Source of the DNA: Synechococcus elongatus PCC 11801
Lineage (GTDB): Bacteria > Cyanobacteriota > Cyanobacteriia > Synechococcales > Synechococcaceae
Length of the DNA stretch: 64,000 nt
Reading direction: 5' to 3'
Assembly: GCF_003846445.2 (NCBI RefSeq)
Contig: NZ_CP030139.2
Location: forward strand, 2,273,223-2,337,222
Part shown: positions 32,807 to 42,777 of the stretch, piece by piece
Numbering within the stretch: the first letter of the stretch is position 1
Layout of the letters: each line of letters begins with the position of its first letter
The notes under the pieces: generated by a model
What the model was told of the DNA's origin: nothing
Databases searched by the model: none
Seen by the model: the letters and a program-made list of their open reading frames with translations, nothing else
Program-made: the position numbers and the translations under genes

Positions 32807-34990
32807 ATGGGGTGGGAGTGGCGACGGCTTGGGGCTGAACTCAAGCTAGAACCGTTGCGGAATTTGTTAGCAGGACTCGTTTCAGGTTCGCTCCTGCTCA
32901 GTGAAAATCTTTCAGCTGGATTGCTCATTTACGGTGGTGTTCTCAGTCCCTATCTCGCCTCGGGGCTAGCAGGGTTGCTGATCAGCACGGCCTTTCTCAA
33001 TTGCTTGGGTGTGAATCGTCAGGGGCTTGCCTATGGCATTGCCACGCCAGACTCACGCATCTACTCCTTGCTCGCGATCGTGGCAGCTGCCATTAGCCAG
33101 TCAGAAGCCTTGGTCGATACCGGCATGCTGGGGGCAACTCTGCTGATCTACTGGATTGTGACTACTACCAGCATCGGTGTTGCCCTCTGGTTGATGGGGC
33201 GTCTGGGGCTCGGCGAGTGGCTGCGCTATATTCCCTATCCGGTTGTCGGTGGATTTTTAGCGGCGACGGGCTGGCTGCTGATTTCCGGCGGTTTCAATGT
33301 TGCCTTGGGCTTCAAGCTTTCTGCGGCGAGCCTCGATCGCCTCTGGAACCTCGACTCGGGTGCAAAACTGCTGGTGGCAGTGGTGTTTGGTCTGCTGCTC
33401 TGGCAGTTGGGAACAAGGCTTAACCGCGTTTGGATTACTCCAGCCCTCTTATTCAGTGGCTTGGTGGGCGCTCATCTGATCCGGTTGGGCTTGGGTGCTT
33501 CCCTCGTAGAGGCAGCGCAAGCGGGCTGGTTTCTACCGAAACTGACCCCTCGTTTAATCTTCTTCTGGAACTGGCCTGCGATTCCAAGTATTGACTGGGC
33601 CTTGCTCTGGCCGCAGTTTGCTGTGATTCCAGTGTTGATTTTGCTAGCTGCTATTTCGCTCACGCTGAATCTCAGCAGTCTCGAAAATATTGAGAAACGG
33701 GAGCTGGATCTCAATCAAGAGCTGCAGCGCACTGGGCTGACCAACTTGATCATGGTGCCGTTCGGTGGGTTTTCGCCGGGGCTGCTATCCGGCAGTCGGA
33801 GTACTCTCAATCGCCTTGCGGGGGCTTCAACGCCCTTGGCAGCTTGGGTGGCGGCTGGCCTGATGTTGGTCGCTGTCAGTCTTGGCGATCTAGCTCAGTG
33901 GCTCTGTAAACCCGTTTTGGCAGGGCTCCTGATCAACCTCGGCTTGCTCTATATCGATCGCTGGGTCTTTCGCTCTATTCGGCTGCTGCCCCAGCGAGAG
34001 TATTGGGTGACGATCGCGATTCTGGGGATCAGTATTGTTGCAGGTTTCCTAGAGGCGATTACCGCAGGCATTTTGTTCAGTAGCTTGACGTTTATCGTCA
34101 GCTACTGTCGGGCTCCGGTCATTCGATCGATGGTGTCCGGCGCTTATCTGCATAGCAATATTGAGCGAGTAGAAGCACAGCAAGCGATTCTGCGTCGTCG
34201 GGGGGCGGTGCTGCAGGTAGTCTTTCTGCAAGGCTATTTATTTTTTGGAACGGCTCGGCGGATTGTGGCAGCGGTGCGAGATCGCCTGAGCCAGAGTCCT
34301 GAGGAGATCCATCTCGTACTGCTGGACTACCAGGCAGTCACTGGGGCAGACTCTTCAACCGCTGAGGTGTTTAGCCGTTTTGCCGTAGAGTTACAAGCTC
34401 GGTCAGTGCAACTGTGGGTAGCGGCGATCGCTCCCGAGTATCAAAAGCCCCTCCAGCCTTTTCTGCAGGTTTTGCCAGGGCATCAGCAGTTTCCCGATCT
34501 GAATGCTGCTCTGCAAGCCGCAGAAGCGCAACTCCTTGAGCGGTACGCCCGCCGCCCCAAAAGTCTGCCCTTTGCCTTGCTCTTGCCCGAATTGTTGAGG
34601 CTCGCTGATGACTGCGAGGTGCCCCTCCATCGATGGCAGCGATCGCAGCTGAAAGATGGCCAAGTGCTCTATCAGCAGGGCGATCGGGCTGAGACCCTCT
34701 ACTGGCTGGAGCGCGGTGAGCTGTATTTACAAGCGACCGAAGCCTGGGAAGCGCGGCAGGTGTTGGCCGGCAGTCCCTGCGGTGAGCTTGCGTTTCTCCG
34801 CGGCGAAACGCAACCCCAAACGGCGATCGCCGTTGGTCGCTGCACGGTGTATGGACTGAGCCGCACCGCGCTGGCGGAATTAGAGCAAAGCCACCCCATG
34901 GTCGCGATCGCGCTCTATCGCTGGCTGCTCCATCGCCAAAGTGAGCAGTTACACGATCAGCAATTGCGGCAGCACTATCTTCAGTCGTAG
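32807..34990 (+). CDS. SulP transporter with STAS and C-terminal cyclic-nucleotide-binding-like domain
   Basis: Anion transporter of the SulP/SLC26 family, 727 residues. Ten or more membrane helices fill residues 20-430. A STAS domain follows (about 455-560, around VVFLQGYLFFGTARRIV and HLVLLDYQAVTGADSSTAEVF). A Crp-like CNB domain ends the protein (about 600-715, LKDGQVLYQQGDRAETLYWLERGEL, GELAFLRGETQPQTAIAVG). In the CNB phosphate-binding cassette the Arg that normally contacts the nucleotide phosphate is Gln, so binding of cAMP is doubtful. The substrate could be sulfate, bicarbonate or another anion. The ATG at 32807 was chosen; a TTG at 32777 with AGAGG before it is a serious alternative. 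Confidence 0.87.
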   Translation: MGWEWRRLGAELKLEPLRNLLAGLVSGSLLLSENLSAGLLIYGGVLSPYLASGLAGLLISTAFLNCLGVNRQGLAYGIATPDSRIYSLLAIVAAAISQSEALVDTGMLGATLLIYWIVTTTSIGVALWLMGRLGLGEWLRYIPYPVVGGFLAATGWLLISGGFNVALGFKLSAASLDRLWNLDSGAKLLVAVVFGLLLWQLGTRLNRVWITPALLFSGLVGAHLIRLGLGASLVEAAQAGWFLPKLTPRLIFFWNWPAIPSIDWALLWPQFAVIPVLILLAAISLTLNLSSLENIEKRELDLNQELQRTGLTNLIMVPFGGFSPGLLSGSRSTLNRLAGASTPLAAWVAAGLMLVAVSLGDLAQWLCKPVLAGLLINLGLLYIDRWVFRSIRLLPQREYWVTIAILGISIVAGFLEAITAGILFSSLTFIVSYCRAPVIRSMVSGAYLHSNIERVEAQQAILRRRGAVLQVVFLQGYLFFGTARRIVAAVRDRLSQSPEEIHLVLLDYQAVTGADSSTAEVFSRFAVELQARSVQLWVAAIAPEYQKPLQPFLQVLPGHQQFPDLNAALQAAEAQLLERYARRPKSLPFALLLPELLRLADDCEVPLHRWQRSQLKDGQVLYQQGDRAETLYWLERGELYLQATEAWEARQVLAGSPCGELAFLRGETQPQTAIAVGRCTVYGLSRTALAELEQSHPMVAIALYRWLLHRQSEQLHDQQLRQHYLQS

Positions 34991-34997
34991 GGCTGTG

Positions 34998-35921
34998 TTA
35001 GTCGGCGCGGGAGCCCACGGCAGTGGGTGCTTCGCTGGCAGACTGCGAGGCTCGCGACGGCTGATAGCGTTGGCGCCACCACGCAAAGGCACCGCCGGTG
35101 GCAAACATCACCAAGCTGTAGATTGCTGCCGGAATCGCCATGGTGGGGTTATTGAGCAATGTCGGAGAAGCTGCGATCGCGATCGCCAAGGTGCCGTTTT
35201 GTATGCCCACTTCAAGACCAATCGTGGTAGCACGGGCGTAGCCCAAACGGGTTATGCTCGCCAACGCCACTCCTAAGGCCATGGACAAGAGGTTGAGAAG
35301 CAGGACTACTCCGCCCACTTCTTGGAAAAAAGACACGATATTCTGGCGTTCTTGGGCAAAGAAGCCGACGATCACAGCTGACAGAAACGCTGTTGAAACC
35401 CACCGCACACTGCGATCGGCTCGCTGAGCCAGTTGAGGGGCAGAATGCCGGAGGCTCATGGCCAAGGTCACGGGCAGAATCGTGATCACGGCGATTTGTA
35501 AAACTGTAGGGCCAACGGGCAGCGAAAAGGAATCGGTTTGATCCAAAAACAGCCGTAGGCCGAGATTCACCACCCAAGGAATCGAAACGATCGTGATCAG
35601 GCTACTGAGCGCAGTCAACGTGATCGACAGCGCCACATCGCCAGCTGCCAAAAACGTAAAGAGATTGGAGGTTGGCCCACCCGGACAAGCCGCCAAAATA
35701 ATCACACCCACAGCCAGTGCAGGCGAGAGGGGCAGTAACTTAGCGATCGCAAATCCCACAAGGGGCAAGACCAGGAGCTGGGCAATCAGTCCGACCGCCA
35801 CCGCTTTGGGTTGCTGCCAAATCCGCCGAAAGTCTTGTACCGTCAGCGTTAGGCCCATGCCAAACATAATGATGAACAGTGCCAGCGGCAGCAACACTGT
35901 GGAGAGCAAACTGGATTGCAT
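34998..35921 (-). CDS. BASS-family (bile acid:sodium symporter-like) transporter
   Basis: Membrane protein of 307 residues with nine or ten hydrophobic segments and the family motifs FGMGLTLTVQDFRR, ACPGGPTSNLFTFLAAGDVALSITLTA (residues 78-104) and GLEVGIQNGTLAIAIA. BASS proteins import organic anions with sodium; plastid members carry pyruvate or 2-keto acids. The substrate here is unknown. The frame opens at 35972, but the ATG at 35921 (MQSSLLSTVLLPLALF) begins directly with the first helix and is preferred. It converges with the SulP gene (seven bases between stops) and diverges from xseA. Confidence 0.9.
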   Translation of the reverse strand: MQSSLLSTVLLPLALFIIMFGMGLTLTVQDFRRIWQQPKAVAVGLIAQLLVLPLVGFAIAKLLPLSPALAVGVIILAACPGGPTSNLFTFLAAGDVALSITLTALSSLITIVSIPWVVNLGLRLFLDQTDSFSLPVGPTVLQIAVITILPVTLAMSLRHSAPQLAQRADRSVRWVSTAFLSAVIVGFFAQERQNIVSFFQEVGGVVLLLNLLSMALGVALASITRLGYARATTIGLEVGIQNGTLAIAIAASPTLLNNPTMAIPAAIYSLVMFATGGAFAWWRQRYQPSRASQSASEAPTAVGSRAD

Positions 35922-36052
35922 GGCTGCGACTGCCGAACAAGGATGGTGGTGATTGTATCGCTCAATCTTCACCGGCTTTGACCGCTGAACAACCGAATGA
36001 GCACTTTGCGCCAGACTGACAGGGAATCCCAGCAGTTGAGCGGAGTGATTGA

Positions 36053-37291
36053 GTGACCACCAGCGATCGCATAACGCCGATCACAGTGGCGGGGTTGAGT
36101 GATTACCTCAAAAGCCTGATTGAAGATGAGCGGCAACTGCAGCACCTCTGGATCTGTGGCGAGGTTTCCAGTAGCAAAGCCCACACCTATGGACTCTTCT
36201 TCACCCTGAAGGATTCACAGAGCTCAGAACAGCTGGACTGCGTTGCTTGGTCGAATAGCTTGGCCAAACTGCAACACCGACCCGAAGTGGGGCAACAGGT
36301 TTTGTTGCTGGGATCCGTACGCCTTTATCCCAAGCGCAGCAGCTACCAACTGCAAGTTGTGCAATGTCTGCCCTTTGGCGATGGATTGAAAGCACTGCAA
36401 CGCCAACGGCTGGAACAGCGACTCCTAGCGGAAGGCTTATTTGCTGACGATCGCAAGCGCCCTTTACCGCTCTATCCCCAAACGATCGCGGTCGTCACTT
36501 CCCCTCAGGCCGCTGCTTGGGGTGATATTCAACGCAGTTTGCGACAGCGATCGCCAGGACTTAAGGTCTTACTCTCGCCAACGCTAGTGCAAGGGGAGCA
36601 AGCGCCAGCAGCCATTGCGACAGCGATCGCACGGGTCGTGGCTGATGGTCGCGCTGAGTTGATCATTCTGGCGCGGGGCGGTGGGGCACGCGAAGATTTG
36701 GATTGCTTCGACGATGAGCGGGTGGTGCGGGCGATCGCCACTTGTCCGATGCCCGTGGTCACTGGTTTGGGGCACGAGCAGGATGAAACCTTGGCCGATC
36801 GCGTCGCGGATTGGGCTGCCCATACCCCAACAGCAGCAGCGACGCGAGCCGTCCCAGCTTGGACAGACTTGCGTCAAGGCTGGCAGCAACTGCGCCAACG
36901 CTTGATTCAGGCACAGCGAGAACAGTGGCAGACCTATCACCGCCAACTACAGCACTGTCAAACCCGCTTAGGTTGGCCGCTGCTCCAACGCCGCTTACAG
37001 CAAGCCCAACATCAGCAGCAATCTCTGCGTCAGCGGCTACAACAGGCCAGCCGATCGCAACTCGCTCAGGAACGCCAGCGCCTAGAGCATCTCCAGGAAC
37101 TGTTGGCGATCCTCAATCCAGAATCCGTGTTGCAGCGGGGTTATGCCTTGGTACGCCGCGATCGTGCCCTGATTCGGCAGGCGCAGGATTTAGCGGTGGG
37201 CGATTGCCTCTCCCTTCAGTGGGCCGATGGCACCGCAGAAGTCTGTGTGGAAACCGTTACACCCGCACCTGAGAACCAAAGCGATCGTTAA
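36053..37291 (+). CDS. xseA: exodeoxyribonuclease VII large subunit
   Basis: Catalytic subunit of exonuclease VII. The 412 residues start at a GTG with an OB-fold domain (ITVAGLSDYLKSLIEDERQLQHLWICGEVSS). The core with VTSPQAAAWGDI, ILARGGGAREDLDCFDDERVVRAI and ITGLGHE-like VVTGLGHEQDETLADRVAD follows. Then comes the long Gln/Arg-rich coiled coil (about residues 280-360) that binds XseB and a short C-terminal segment with VLQRGYALV. All hallmarks are present. The small subunit is encoded at 1910-2134, far away. Divergent from the BASS transporter gene. Confidence 0.95.
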   Translation: MTTSDRITPITVAGLSDYLKSLIEDERQLQHLWICGEVSSSKAHTYGLFFTLKDSQSSEQLDCVAWSNSLAKLQHRPEVGQQVLLLGSVRLYPKRSSYQLQVVQCLPFGDGLKALQRQRLEQRLLAEGLFADDRKRPLPLYPQTIAVVTSPQAAAWGDIQRSLRQRSPGLKVLLSPTLVQGEQAPAAIATAIARVVADGRAELIILARGGGAREDLDCFDDERVVRAIATCPMPVVTGLGHEQDETLADRVADWAAHTPTAAATRAVPAWTDLRQGWQQLRQRLIQAQREQWQTYHRQLQHCQTRLGWPLLQRRLQQAQHQQQSLRQRLQQASRSQLAQERQRLEHLQELLAILNPESVLQRGYALVRRDRALIRQAQDLAVGDCLSLQWADGTAEVCVETVTPAPENQSDR

Positions 37292-37374
37292 GAGCCCGCA
37301 TCTCGAACAAGGGACTGGCTAGATTGCCCAACAGGGTCAATGGATCCTGATTCTCTTGCGGGGGCTCGCGATTC

Positions 37375-38829
37375 ATGAAGGTTTCTCGTCGTGCGTTGCT
37401 GGGTGGAGCAGCAGCTGCCGCTGGTGCGAGTGTTCTGACGCGATCGCCCCATGCCCAAGCACAGACGCGTTCGACAACAGCTGATGTCGTTGTTGTGGGT
37501 GCGGGTTATGCAGGATTGGCGACCGCGTGGCAACTGCAAAAGGCTGGGCTTAATGTTTTGGTGCTCGAAGCCCGCGATCGCGTGGGGGGGCGGGTTTGGT
37601 CGATTGACCTCAAAGGCGGCGGCTGGCTCGATTTAGGCGGTCAGTGGTTGGGAGCAACCCAAGACCGCTTTGCCGCCCTGATTCAAGAGATGGGCTGCGA
37701 AACCTATCCGACCCCTAACTTTGGCGACACCCTCTACCGAGGCGTGACCAGCAGTGGCTACTACCGCGTCAAAGCAGATGGCAGCAACTGGGAGTCGGTG
37801 CCTGGCAGTGACTTGATCGATGCAGCCGACGAACAACTGTCAGCCATGGTCGATCAGATCGACCCGAATGCACCGTGGCAGCATCCCCAAGCAGCAGTCT
37901 GGGACGGCATCACGTTTGGTCAGTGGTTGGATCAAAACGTACCGGATGCCAATGCGCGCCGCTTTCTGATTGCCAGCGTTTCCTACGCCTGCGCCAGTCC
38001 CCAAGAAATTTCGATGCTGCAACTACTGTTCATCATCCGCGCCTGTGGGGGCTTGGCGATGCTGGATGGCTTTGAGGGCGCCGCCCAGCAGGATCGGATC
38101 ATTGGCGGGGCACAAGTTGTTGCGAAGCGATTGGCAGAGCGACTCGGCTCGCGCATCCAGTTCAAACAACCCGTCCGCAAAATTCGCTGGAGCGATCGCG
38201 GCGTGACCGTGTTCACCGATCAACAAGCGATCGCCGCCAAATCTGTTGTCATCGCCGTGCCGCCGACTTTAGCAGGCAGCATTGAATACGAGCCAAGCCT
38301 GCCCACCGATCGCGCCCAAATTACTCAACGCTGGCCCCAAGGCTGTGTGATCAAAGTCGGCATGGTGTTTGAGGAACCGTTCTGGCGCAAGGACGGCCTC
38401 AGCGGAGCTTCGATTGACTACGGCTCCTTAGTTGGTGAAACCGCCGATAGCAGTACCCCGCCCGAATATTCCAAACAGGGCATCCTCACTGGCTTTGTCT
38501 ACGCTGAAACCGCGCGACAGGTACTGCGACTCTCCGCTAGCGATCGCCGTCAACAACTCCTGGCTTCCCTGCAAAGCCGCTTTGGCGATCGCATCCTCAA
38601 ACCCGTCTTCTACCAAGAGATGAACTGGGCAATGCAGCCTTGGACCAAGGGCTGTTACGCCGGTTATCTTGCACCGGGAGCAACCTACCTGTTCAAATCC
38701 ACTGTTCGCGATCCTGTCGGGCCCTTGCACTGGGCAGGGACAGAAACTGCGAGTCAGTGGCCGACGTTTATCGATGGTGCGATTCGGTCAGGTGAACGGG
38801 CAGCGCAAGCGATCCTTAGCCAGCGGTAG
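37375..38829 (+). CDS. Tat-exported flavin amine oxidase
   Basis: FAD-dependent amine or L-amino-acid oxidase of the monoamine oxidase superfamily, 484 residues. A twin-arginine signal (KVSRRALLGGAAAAAG, residues 2-17, with an Ala-rich core) precedes a likely cleavage near HAQAQT, indicating folded export to the periplasm or lumen. The FAD motif VVVVGAGYAGLATAWQLQ begins about residue 39, with LEARDRVGGRVWS shortly after. A C-terminal PLHWAGTETASQWPTFIDGAIRSGERAA segment contacts the flavin. Substrate unknown; cyanobacterial relatives oxidise amino acids or polyamines. Neighbouring genes do not help. Confidence 0.9.
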   Translation: MKVSRRALLGGAAAAAGASVLTRSPHAQAQTRSTTADVVVVGAGYAGLATAWQLQKAGLNVLVLEARDRVGGRVWSIDLKGGGWLDLGGQWLGATQDRFAALIQEMGCETYPTPNFGDTLYRGVTSSGYYRVKADGSNWESVPGSDLIDAADEQLSAMVDQIDPNAPWQHPQAAVWDGITFGQWLDQNVPDANARRFLIASVSYACASPQEISMLQLLFIIRACGGLAMLDGFEGAAQQDRIIGGAQVVAKRLAERLGSRIQFKQPVRKIRWSDRGVTVFTDQQAIAAKSVVIAVPPTLAGSIEYEPSLPTDRAQITQRWPQGCVIKVGMVFEEPFWRKDGLSGASIDYGSLVGETADSSTPPEYSKQGILTGFVYAETARQVLRLSASDRRQQLLASLQSRFGDRILKPVFYQEMNWAMQPWTKGCYAGYLAPGATYLFKSTVRDPVGPLHWAGTETASQWPTFIDGAIRSGERAAQAILSQR

Positions 38830-38990
38830 TGCCCACCCCTCAGAAGTTGGGCAACGTCGCCTGACTTGTCATCGCGGGAACCTTGAGATTGCCCAGCGGG
38901 CTGCGATGCTACCCAATCAAGACAGAACGGTTGGGGGTTGCAGGGCGATCGAGCTGGCTGTCTCTGCGAGTTTAGATTCGAGGAAATTTC

Positions 38991-40295
38991 ATGTCTCAAC
39001 ACCTGGAAACGCTAGCGCTTCATGCAGGCCAGAAGCCTGACCCCACCACCGGCTCGCGAGCGGTTCCCATTTACCAAACCACCAGCTACGTCTTTCAGGA
39101 CGCCGAGCACGCTGCCAATCTGTTTGCACTCAGGGCGTTTGGCAACATCTACACCCGCCTAATGAACCCCACCACGGATGTGTTGGAGCAGCGACTGGCC
39201 GCTCTGCATGGGGGCACGGGTGCGGTTGCCACCAGTTCGGGTCAGGCAGCGATTTTTTATGCGATCGCGGCGATTACCTCCGCCGGTCAAAACATCATCA
39301 GCACGACGAATCTCTACGGCGGCACAATCAACCTCTTCCGCCACACCCTCAAACGCTTCGGAATTGAGGTGCGCTTTGTCGATAGCAGTGATGCCAGCAA
39401 TGTTGCGGCAGCGATCGATGAAAACACGCGCTTGGTCTACACCGAGTCGATCGGCAACCCCAAAGGCAATGTCGATGACTTTGAAGCGATCGCGGCGATC
39501 GCCCATGAAGCCGGTATCCCCTTCATTGTCGATAACACCGTCACGCCGCCGCCTCTCTTTAATCCCCTAGAACATGGAGCAGATATCGTCGTCCTGTCCC
39601 TGACTAAACTGGCGGGCGGCCATGGCACTTCCCTCGGCGGTCTTGTCCTCGAAAAAGGCGATTTCCCTTGGAATAACGGTAAGTTTCCCGAAATTGCAGG
39701 CCCCGACCCGAGCTACCACGGCGTGAATTTCTGGGATGCCTTTGGTAACCATCCGGGAGCCGTTGCCCCTGGCCTAGCCTACGTTCTCAAAATTCGGACT
39801 GGACTGCTGCGCGACACCGGCGCTACCCTCTCGCCCTTCAATGCCCAGCAAGTTTTGCTAGGGGTCGAAACCCTGCCCCTACGAGCTGAGCGCCACGTTC
39901 GCAATGCGCAAGCAGTGGCGGAATGGCTGGAGCAGCATCCCCTCGTGACTTGGGTGAACTATCCGGGACTCCCCAGCCATCCCGACTACGATCGCGCGCA
40001 ACGTTATCTCCCCAACGGCGCGGGCGCAATCTTGGGCTTTGGTGTCCAAGGCGGACTGGAGGCTGGTAAGCGCTTTATCTCGGCGGTCAAACTCGCCTCC
40101 AATTTGGCCAACGTCTTGGATGCCAAAACCTTGGTCATTCATCCCGCTTCCACAACCCACCAACAGCTTTCGCCCGAGGAACAAGCGGCCGCAGGCGTGA
40201 GCCCTGACTTTGTGCGGCTCTCAGTTGGGCTAGAACATTTGGATGACATTTTGGCCGATCTCGACCAAGCCCTGCAGGCTTCGCAAGTCGCCTAG
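38991..40295 (+). CDS. metY: O-acetylhomoserine aminocarboxypropyltransferase (sulfhydrylase)
   Basis: PLP enzyme that makes homocysteine from O-acetylhomoserine and sulfide. The 434-residue protein has the long MetY form, with [26 protein letters not shown] at the start and [24 protein letters not shown]. The PLP lysine Lys206 sits in [13 protein letters not shown], and the C-terminus reads [34 protein letters not shown] lies just before the ATG. It is followed after 48 bases by metA, so the two form a methionine operon (direct sulfhydrylation route). Confidence 0.95.
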   Translation: MSQHLETLALHAGQKPDPTTGSRAVPIYQTTSYVFQDAEHAANLFALRAFGNIYTRLMNPTTDVLEQRLAALHGGTGAVATSSGQAAIFYAIAAITSAGQNIISTTNLYGGTINLFRHTLKRFGIEVRFVDSSDASNVAAAIDENTRLVYTESIGNPKGNVDDFEAIAAIAHEAGIPFIVDNTVTPPPLFNPLEHGADIVVLSLTKLAGGHGTSLGGLVLEKGDFPWNNGKFPEIAGPDPSYHGVNFWDAFGNHPGAVAPGLAYVLKIRTGLLRDTGATLSPFNAQQVLLGVETLPLRAERHVRNAQAVAEWLEQHPLVTWVNYPGLPSHPDYDRAQRYLPNGAGAILGFGVQGGLEAGKRFISAVKLASNLANVLDAKTLVIHPASTTHQQLSPEEQAAAGVSPDFVRLSVGLEHLDDILADLDQALQASQVA

Positions 40296-40343
40296 GTTGT
40301 TCTGTTCTGGGCTTGCGATCGCAGGCCCACCCAGTGTTTTGCT

Positions 40344-41243
40344 ATGCCGATCATCATTCCGCAGGATTTACCGGCTCGTCGGATTTTGGACGCGGAACAC
40401 GTCTTCACCTTGGGGGATGCTGATGCCCGGCGACAGGACATCCGAGCCTTGCAGGTGGTGGTGCTCAACCTGATGCCGACCAAAGTCACGACCGAGACTC
40501 AGATTGCGCGTGTCCTCGCAAACACGCCGCTGCAAGTCGAGCTGACACTCATTCACACCGCCAGCTACCAACCGACTCACACAGATCCCGAACATCTCCG
40601 CAACTTCTATCGCACCTTCGATCAAATCCGCGATCGCAGCTTCGATGGCTTGATTGTGACGGGTGCGCCGGTGGAAACCCTGCCTTGGCAAGCCGTAGAT
40701 TACTGGTCGGAATTAACGACGATTCTGGATTGGAGTCGCGAGGCTGTGAGATCAAGCTTGTTCATTTGCTGGGGTGCACAAGCGGCGCTGCAGCACTTCC
40801 ACGGCATTGAGAAACGCACCTTACCGGCCAAACGATTTGGCGTCTTTTGGCATCATCTCCGCGATCGCAGTTCCCCTTTAGTGCGCGGCCATGATGATGA
40901 TTTCCTCGTGCCGGTCAGTCGTCACACAGAAGTCATCACAGAAGAAGTCGTGGCTCAGCCGCAGCTACAAGTGTTAGCTGAAAGCGATGAAGCAGGTCTG
41001 CATCTCCTCTGGGATGCTGCCCAACATCGAACCTATCTGTTCAACCATCCCGAATATGATGCTGACACGCTCGATCGCGAATATCGGCGCGATCGCGACA
41101 AAGGCCTCCCGATCAATCTGCCGCTGAACTATTACCCCAACGACGATCCTAATCAGACTCCCCGTGTGCGTTGGCGCAGCCATGCCCAATTGCTTTACAC
41201 CAACTGGCTCAACTATGAGGTCTATCAGCCGCTGTCCTGCTAA
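40344..41243 (+). CDS. metA: homoserine O-acetyltransferase (MetA family)
   Basis: MetA-type acyltransferase (class I glutamine amidotransferase fold) activating homoserine for methionine synthesis; 299 residues. The nucleophile Cys142 lies in SLFICWGAQAALQ, with the conserved GVFWH segment and the catalytic His/Glu region VSRHTEV and NHPEYDADTLDREYRRD. Residue 111, in GAPVETLPW, is Glu. Published work on Bacillus MetA links Glu111 to acetyl-CoA and Gly111 to succinyl-CoA use, so this enzyme is expected to be an acetyltransferase despite the common 'succinyltransferase' label. That matches the O-acetylhomoserine sulfhydrylase encoded immediately upstream. Confidence 0.94.
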   Translation: MPIIIPQDLPARRILDAEHVFTLGDADARRQDIRALQVVVLNLMPTKVTTETQIARVLANTPLQVELTLIHTASYQPTHTDPEHLRNFYRTFDQIRDRSFDGLIVTGAPVETLPWQAVDYWSELTTILDWSREAVRSSLFICWGAQAALQHFHGIEKRTLPAKRFGVFWHHLRDRSSPLVRGHDDDFLVPVSRHTEVITEEVVAQPQLQVLAESDEAGLHLLWDAAQHRTYLFNHPEYDADTLDREYRRDRDKGLPINLPLNYYPNDDPNQTPRVRWRSHAQLLYTNWLNYEVYQPLSC

Positions 41244-41358
41244 TCCCAGCTGAGCAATCGGTCTCTTACTGGCATTGAGCCAGTACCGATGAGGATGGAC
41301 GACTGTCAGGTTTACCTATGCTTTCAGCCCCCCAAGAGACTGCTTTTTTGGTGAGTCG

Positions 41359-42777
41359 TTAGGGTGTGACGGATGTTGGCTGTTGATCCAGCGGCCAGTC
41401 TTGAACAGGCAAGTTAAGTGTTTGCAGCTGCGGTAAGAGAGCGGCACGATCGCCTATCACCAGAATCGGCATCTGATCTAGTTGAATCCAGCGCTGGGCT
41501 ACTGCCTGCACATCGGCAGGGGTCACTTTCAGCAGTGCGTCTCGATAGCGCCAGAGAAAGTCTTCGGGATATTGGAAAAATTCGGTACGCAGGAGCCGCC
41601 CCAAGGTTTGGTCGGGAGATTGGAAGTTGAAAACAAAGCTATTGAGCAGGCGATCGCGGATTTGCTGCAGTTCAGCCTCACTGATGGGCTGCGATCGCAC
41701 GGTGGCTAACTCAGCCCGGAGCGCTTGAATCAAGGCTGCGGTCGTGGATTCTGCAGTTTGGCCTCCTGCCACAAACAGACCCGGACGCTCAAAATTAGGC
41801 TGACCGCTGCCATAGACGCTGTAGGCAAGGCCGAGCCGCGATCGGATTTGGTTGGAGAGCCGTCCCGAGAAGCCATTGAGCAGTTCATTGAGCACTGTCA
41901 GGGCGGCATAGTCAGGATCGTCGAGGCGTCCGCCAAGGCTTGCCATCTGAACAGTACTTTGGCTGAGCTGTGGCTGGTCGATGAGATAGATAGCTGTGGC
42001 GGGTGGCGTTAGCGGCTCGGTTGGCAGGTCAGCAATCGTAGAGGTCTGAGAGGGTTGCCATTGCCCCCAAGTCGCTTGCAGGGTTTGACAGAGTGGCGCC
42101 GCTTGGAAATCCCCCACGATTCCCAACCAGAAGCGATCAGGACGGTAATAGCGTTGGTGAAAAGCGACTAAATCCTCCCGCCGTACCCGCTGCAGATCAG
42201 CAGCTGTTAGGCTCCGAGCTAAAGCATCGCTAGGTCCATAGATCAACTTGGGCAGTTCTCGACTGGCGATCGCGTCGGGACGATCGTTTTGTCGGGCCAA
42301 GACCGCTAAGCTGCGATCGCGGAGCTGCTGGAGGCGATCACTGGGAAAAGCCGGATCGGTCAGCAGCTCAAACAGGCGATCGAGCACAAAGGCAAGGTCA
42401 GGACTAAAGCTGCGAAAGCTGAGGCTAGCGACAGTAACGCCGGGACTGGATTCAAGGCTGGCAGCCCGTTCTTCGAGCTCTTGGTCGAGCCGATCGATGG
42501 GGTATGCCCGACTGCTGCCCTGACGAAGCATCGCCGCCGTGAAGTCAGCGGTTCCCCAGCGATCAGCTGAATCCAGACGGGAACCTGCATCCACTAACAG
42601 GCGGCCACTGACCAAAGGCAAGCTGCGATCTTCAAGCAGATACACCCGCAGGCCGTTATCTAAGCGGCAGCGATCGATGTTGGGTTGTTGCAGATTAGTC
42701 GCTGCGATCGCATGGGCAGGACTCTGGAGCCAGCAGAGCAGAAGTGCAATCCCAAGCAGGAGCCAGCGGCGGATCAC
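41359..42777 (-). CDS. M16 peptidase-like protein without zinc motif (inactive partner)
   Basis: Exported M16-family protein of 472 residues with a signal peptide (MIRRWLLLGIALLLCWLQSPAHA). The mature part aligns with M16 peptidases, but where HxxEH should be it reads WGTADFTAAMLRQGS, so zinc cannot be bound. The second-half QLSQSTVQMASLGGRL and LSNQIRSRLGLAYSVYGSG segments are typical of the substrate-binding, non-catalytic subunit. The GTG start overlaps the stop of the active M16 gene (GTGA) with TAGGAG at good spacing, so an upstream frame extension to 42903 was rejected. It probably forms a heterodimer with the upstream product in the periplasm. Confidence 0.9.
   Translation of the reverse strand: MIRRWLLLGIALLLCWLQSPAHAIAATNLQQPNIDRCRLDNGLRVYLLEDRSLPLVSGRLLVDAGSRLDSADRWGTADFTAAMLRQGSSRAYPIDRLDQELEERAASLESSPGVTVASLSFRSFSPDLAFVLDRLFELLTDPAFPSDRLQQLRDRSLAVLARQNDRPDAIASRELPKLIYGPSDALARSLTAADLQRVRREDLVAFHQRYYRPDRFWLGIVGDFQAAPLCQTLQATWGQWQPSQTSTIADLPTEPLTPPATAIYLIDQPQLSQSTVQMASLGGRLDDPDYAALTVLNELLNGFSGRLSNQIRSRLGLAYSVYGSGQPNFERPGLFVAGGQTAESTTAALIQALRAELATVRSQPISEAELQQIRDRLLNSFVFNFQSPDQTLGRLLRTEFFQYPEDFLWRYRDALLKVTPADVQAVAQRWIQLDQMPILVIGDRAALLPQLQTLNLPVQDWPLDQQPTSVTP

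Noticed and set aside
38830-38990. possible SAM-type riboswitch before metY
   Set aside because: I looked for conserved core helices and found none; the region seems a plain promoter/leader.
41268-41284. ACTGGC/GCCAGT hairpin after metA
   Set aside because: The stem is only six base pairs with no T-run; too weak to call a terminator.
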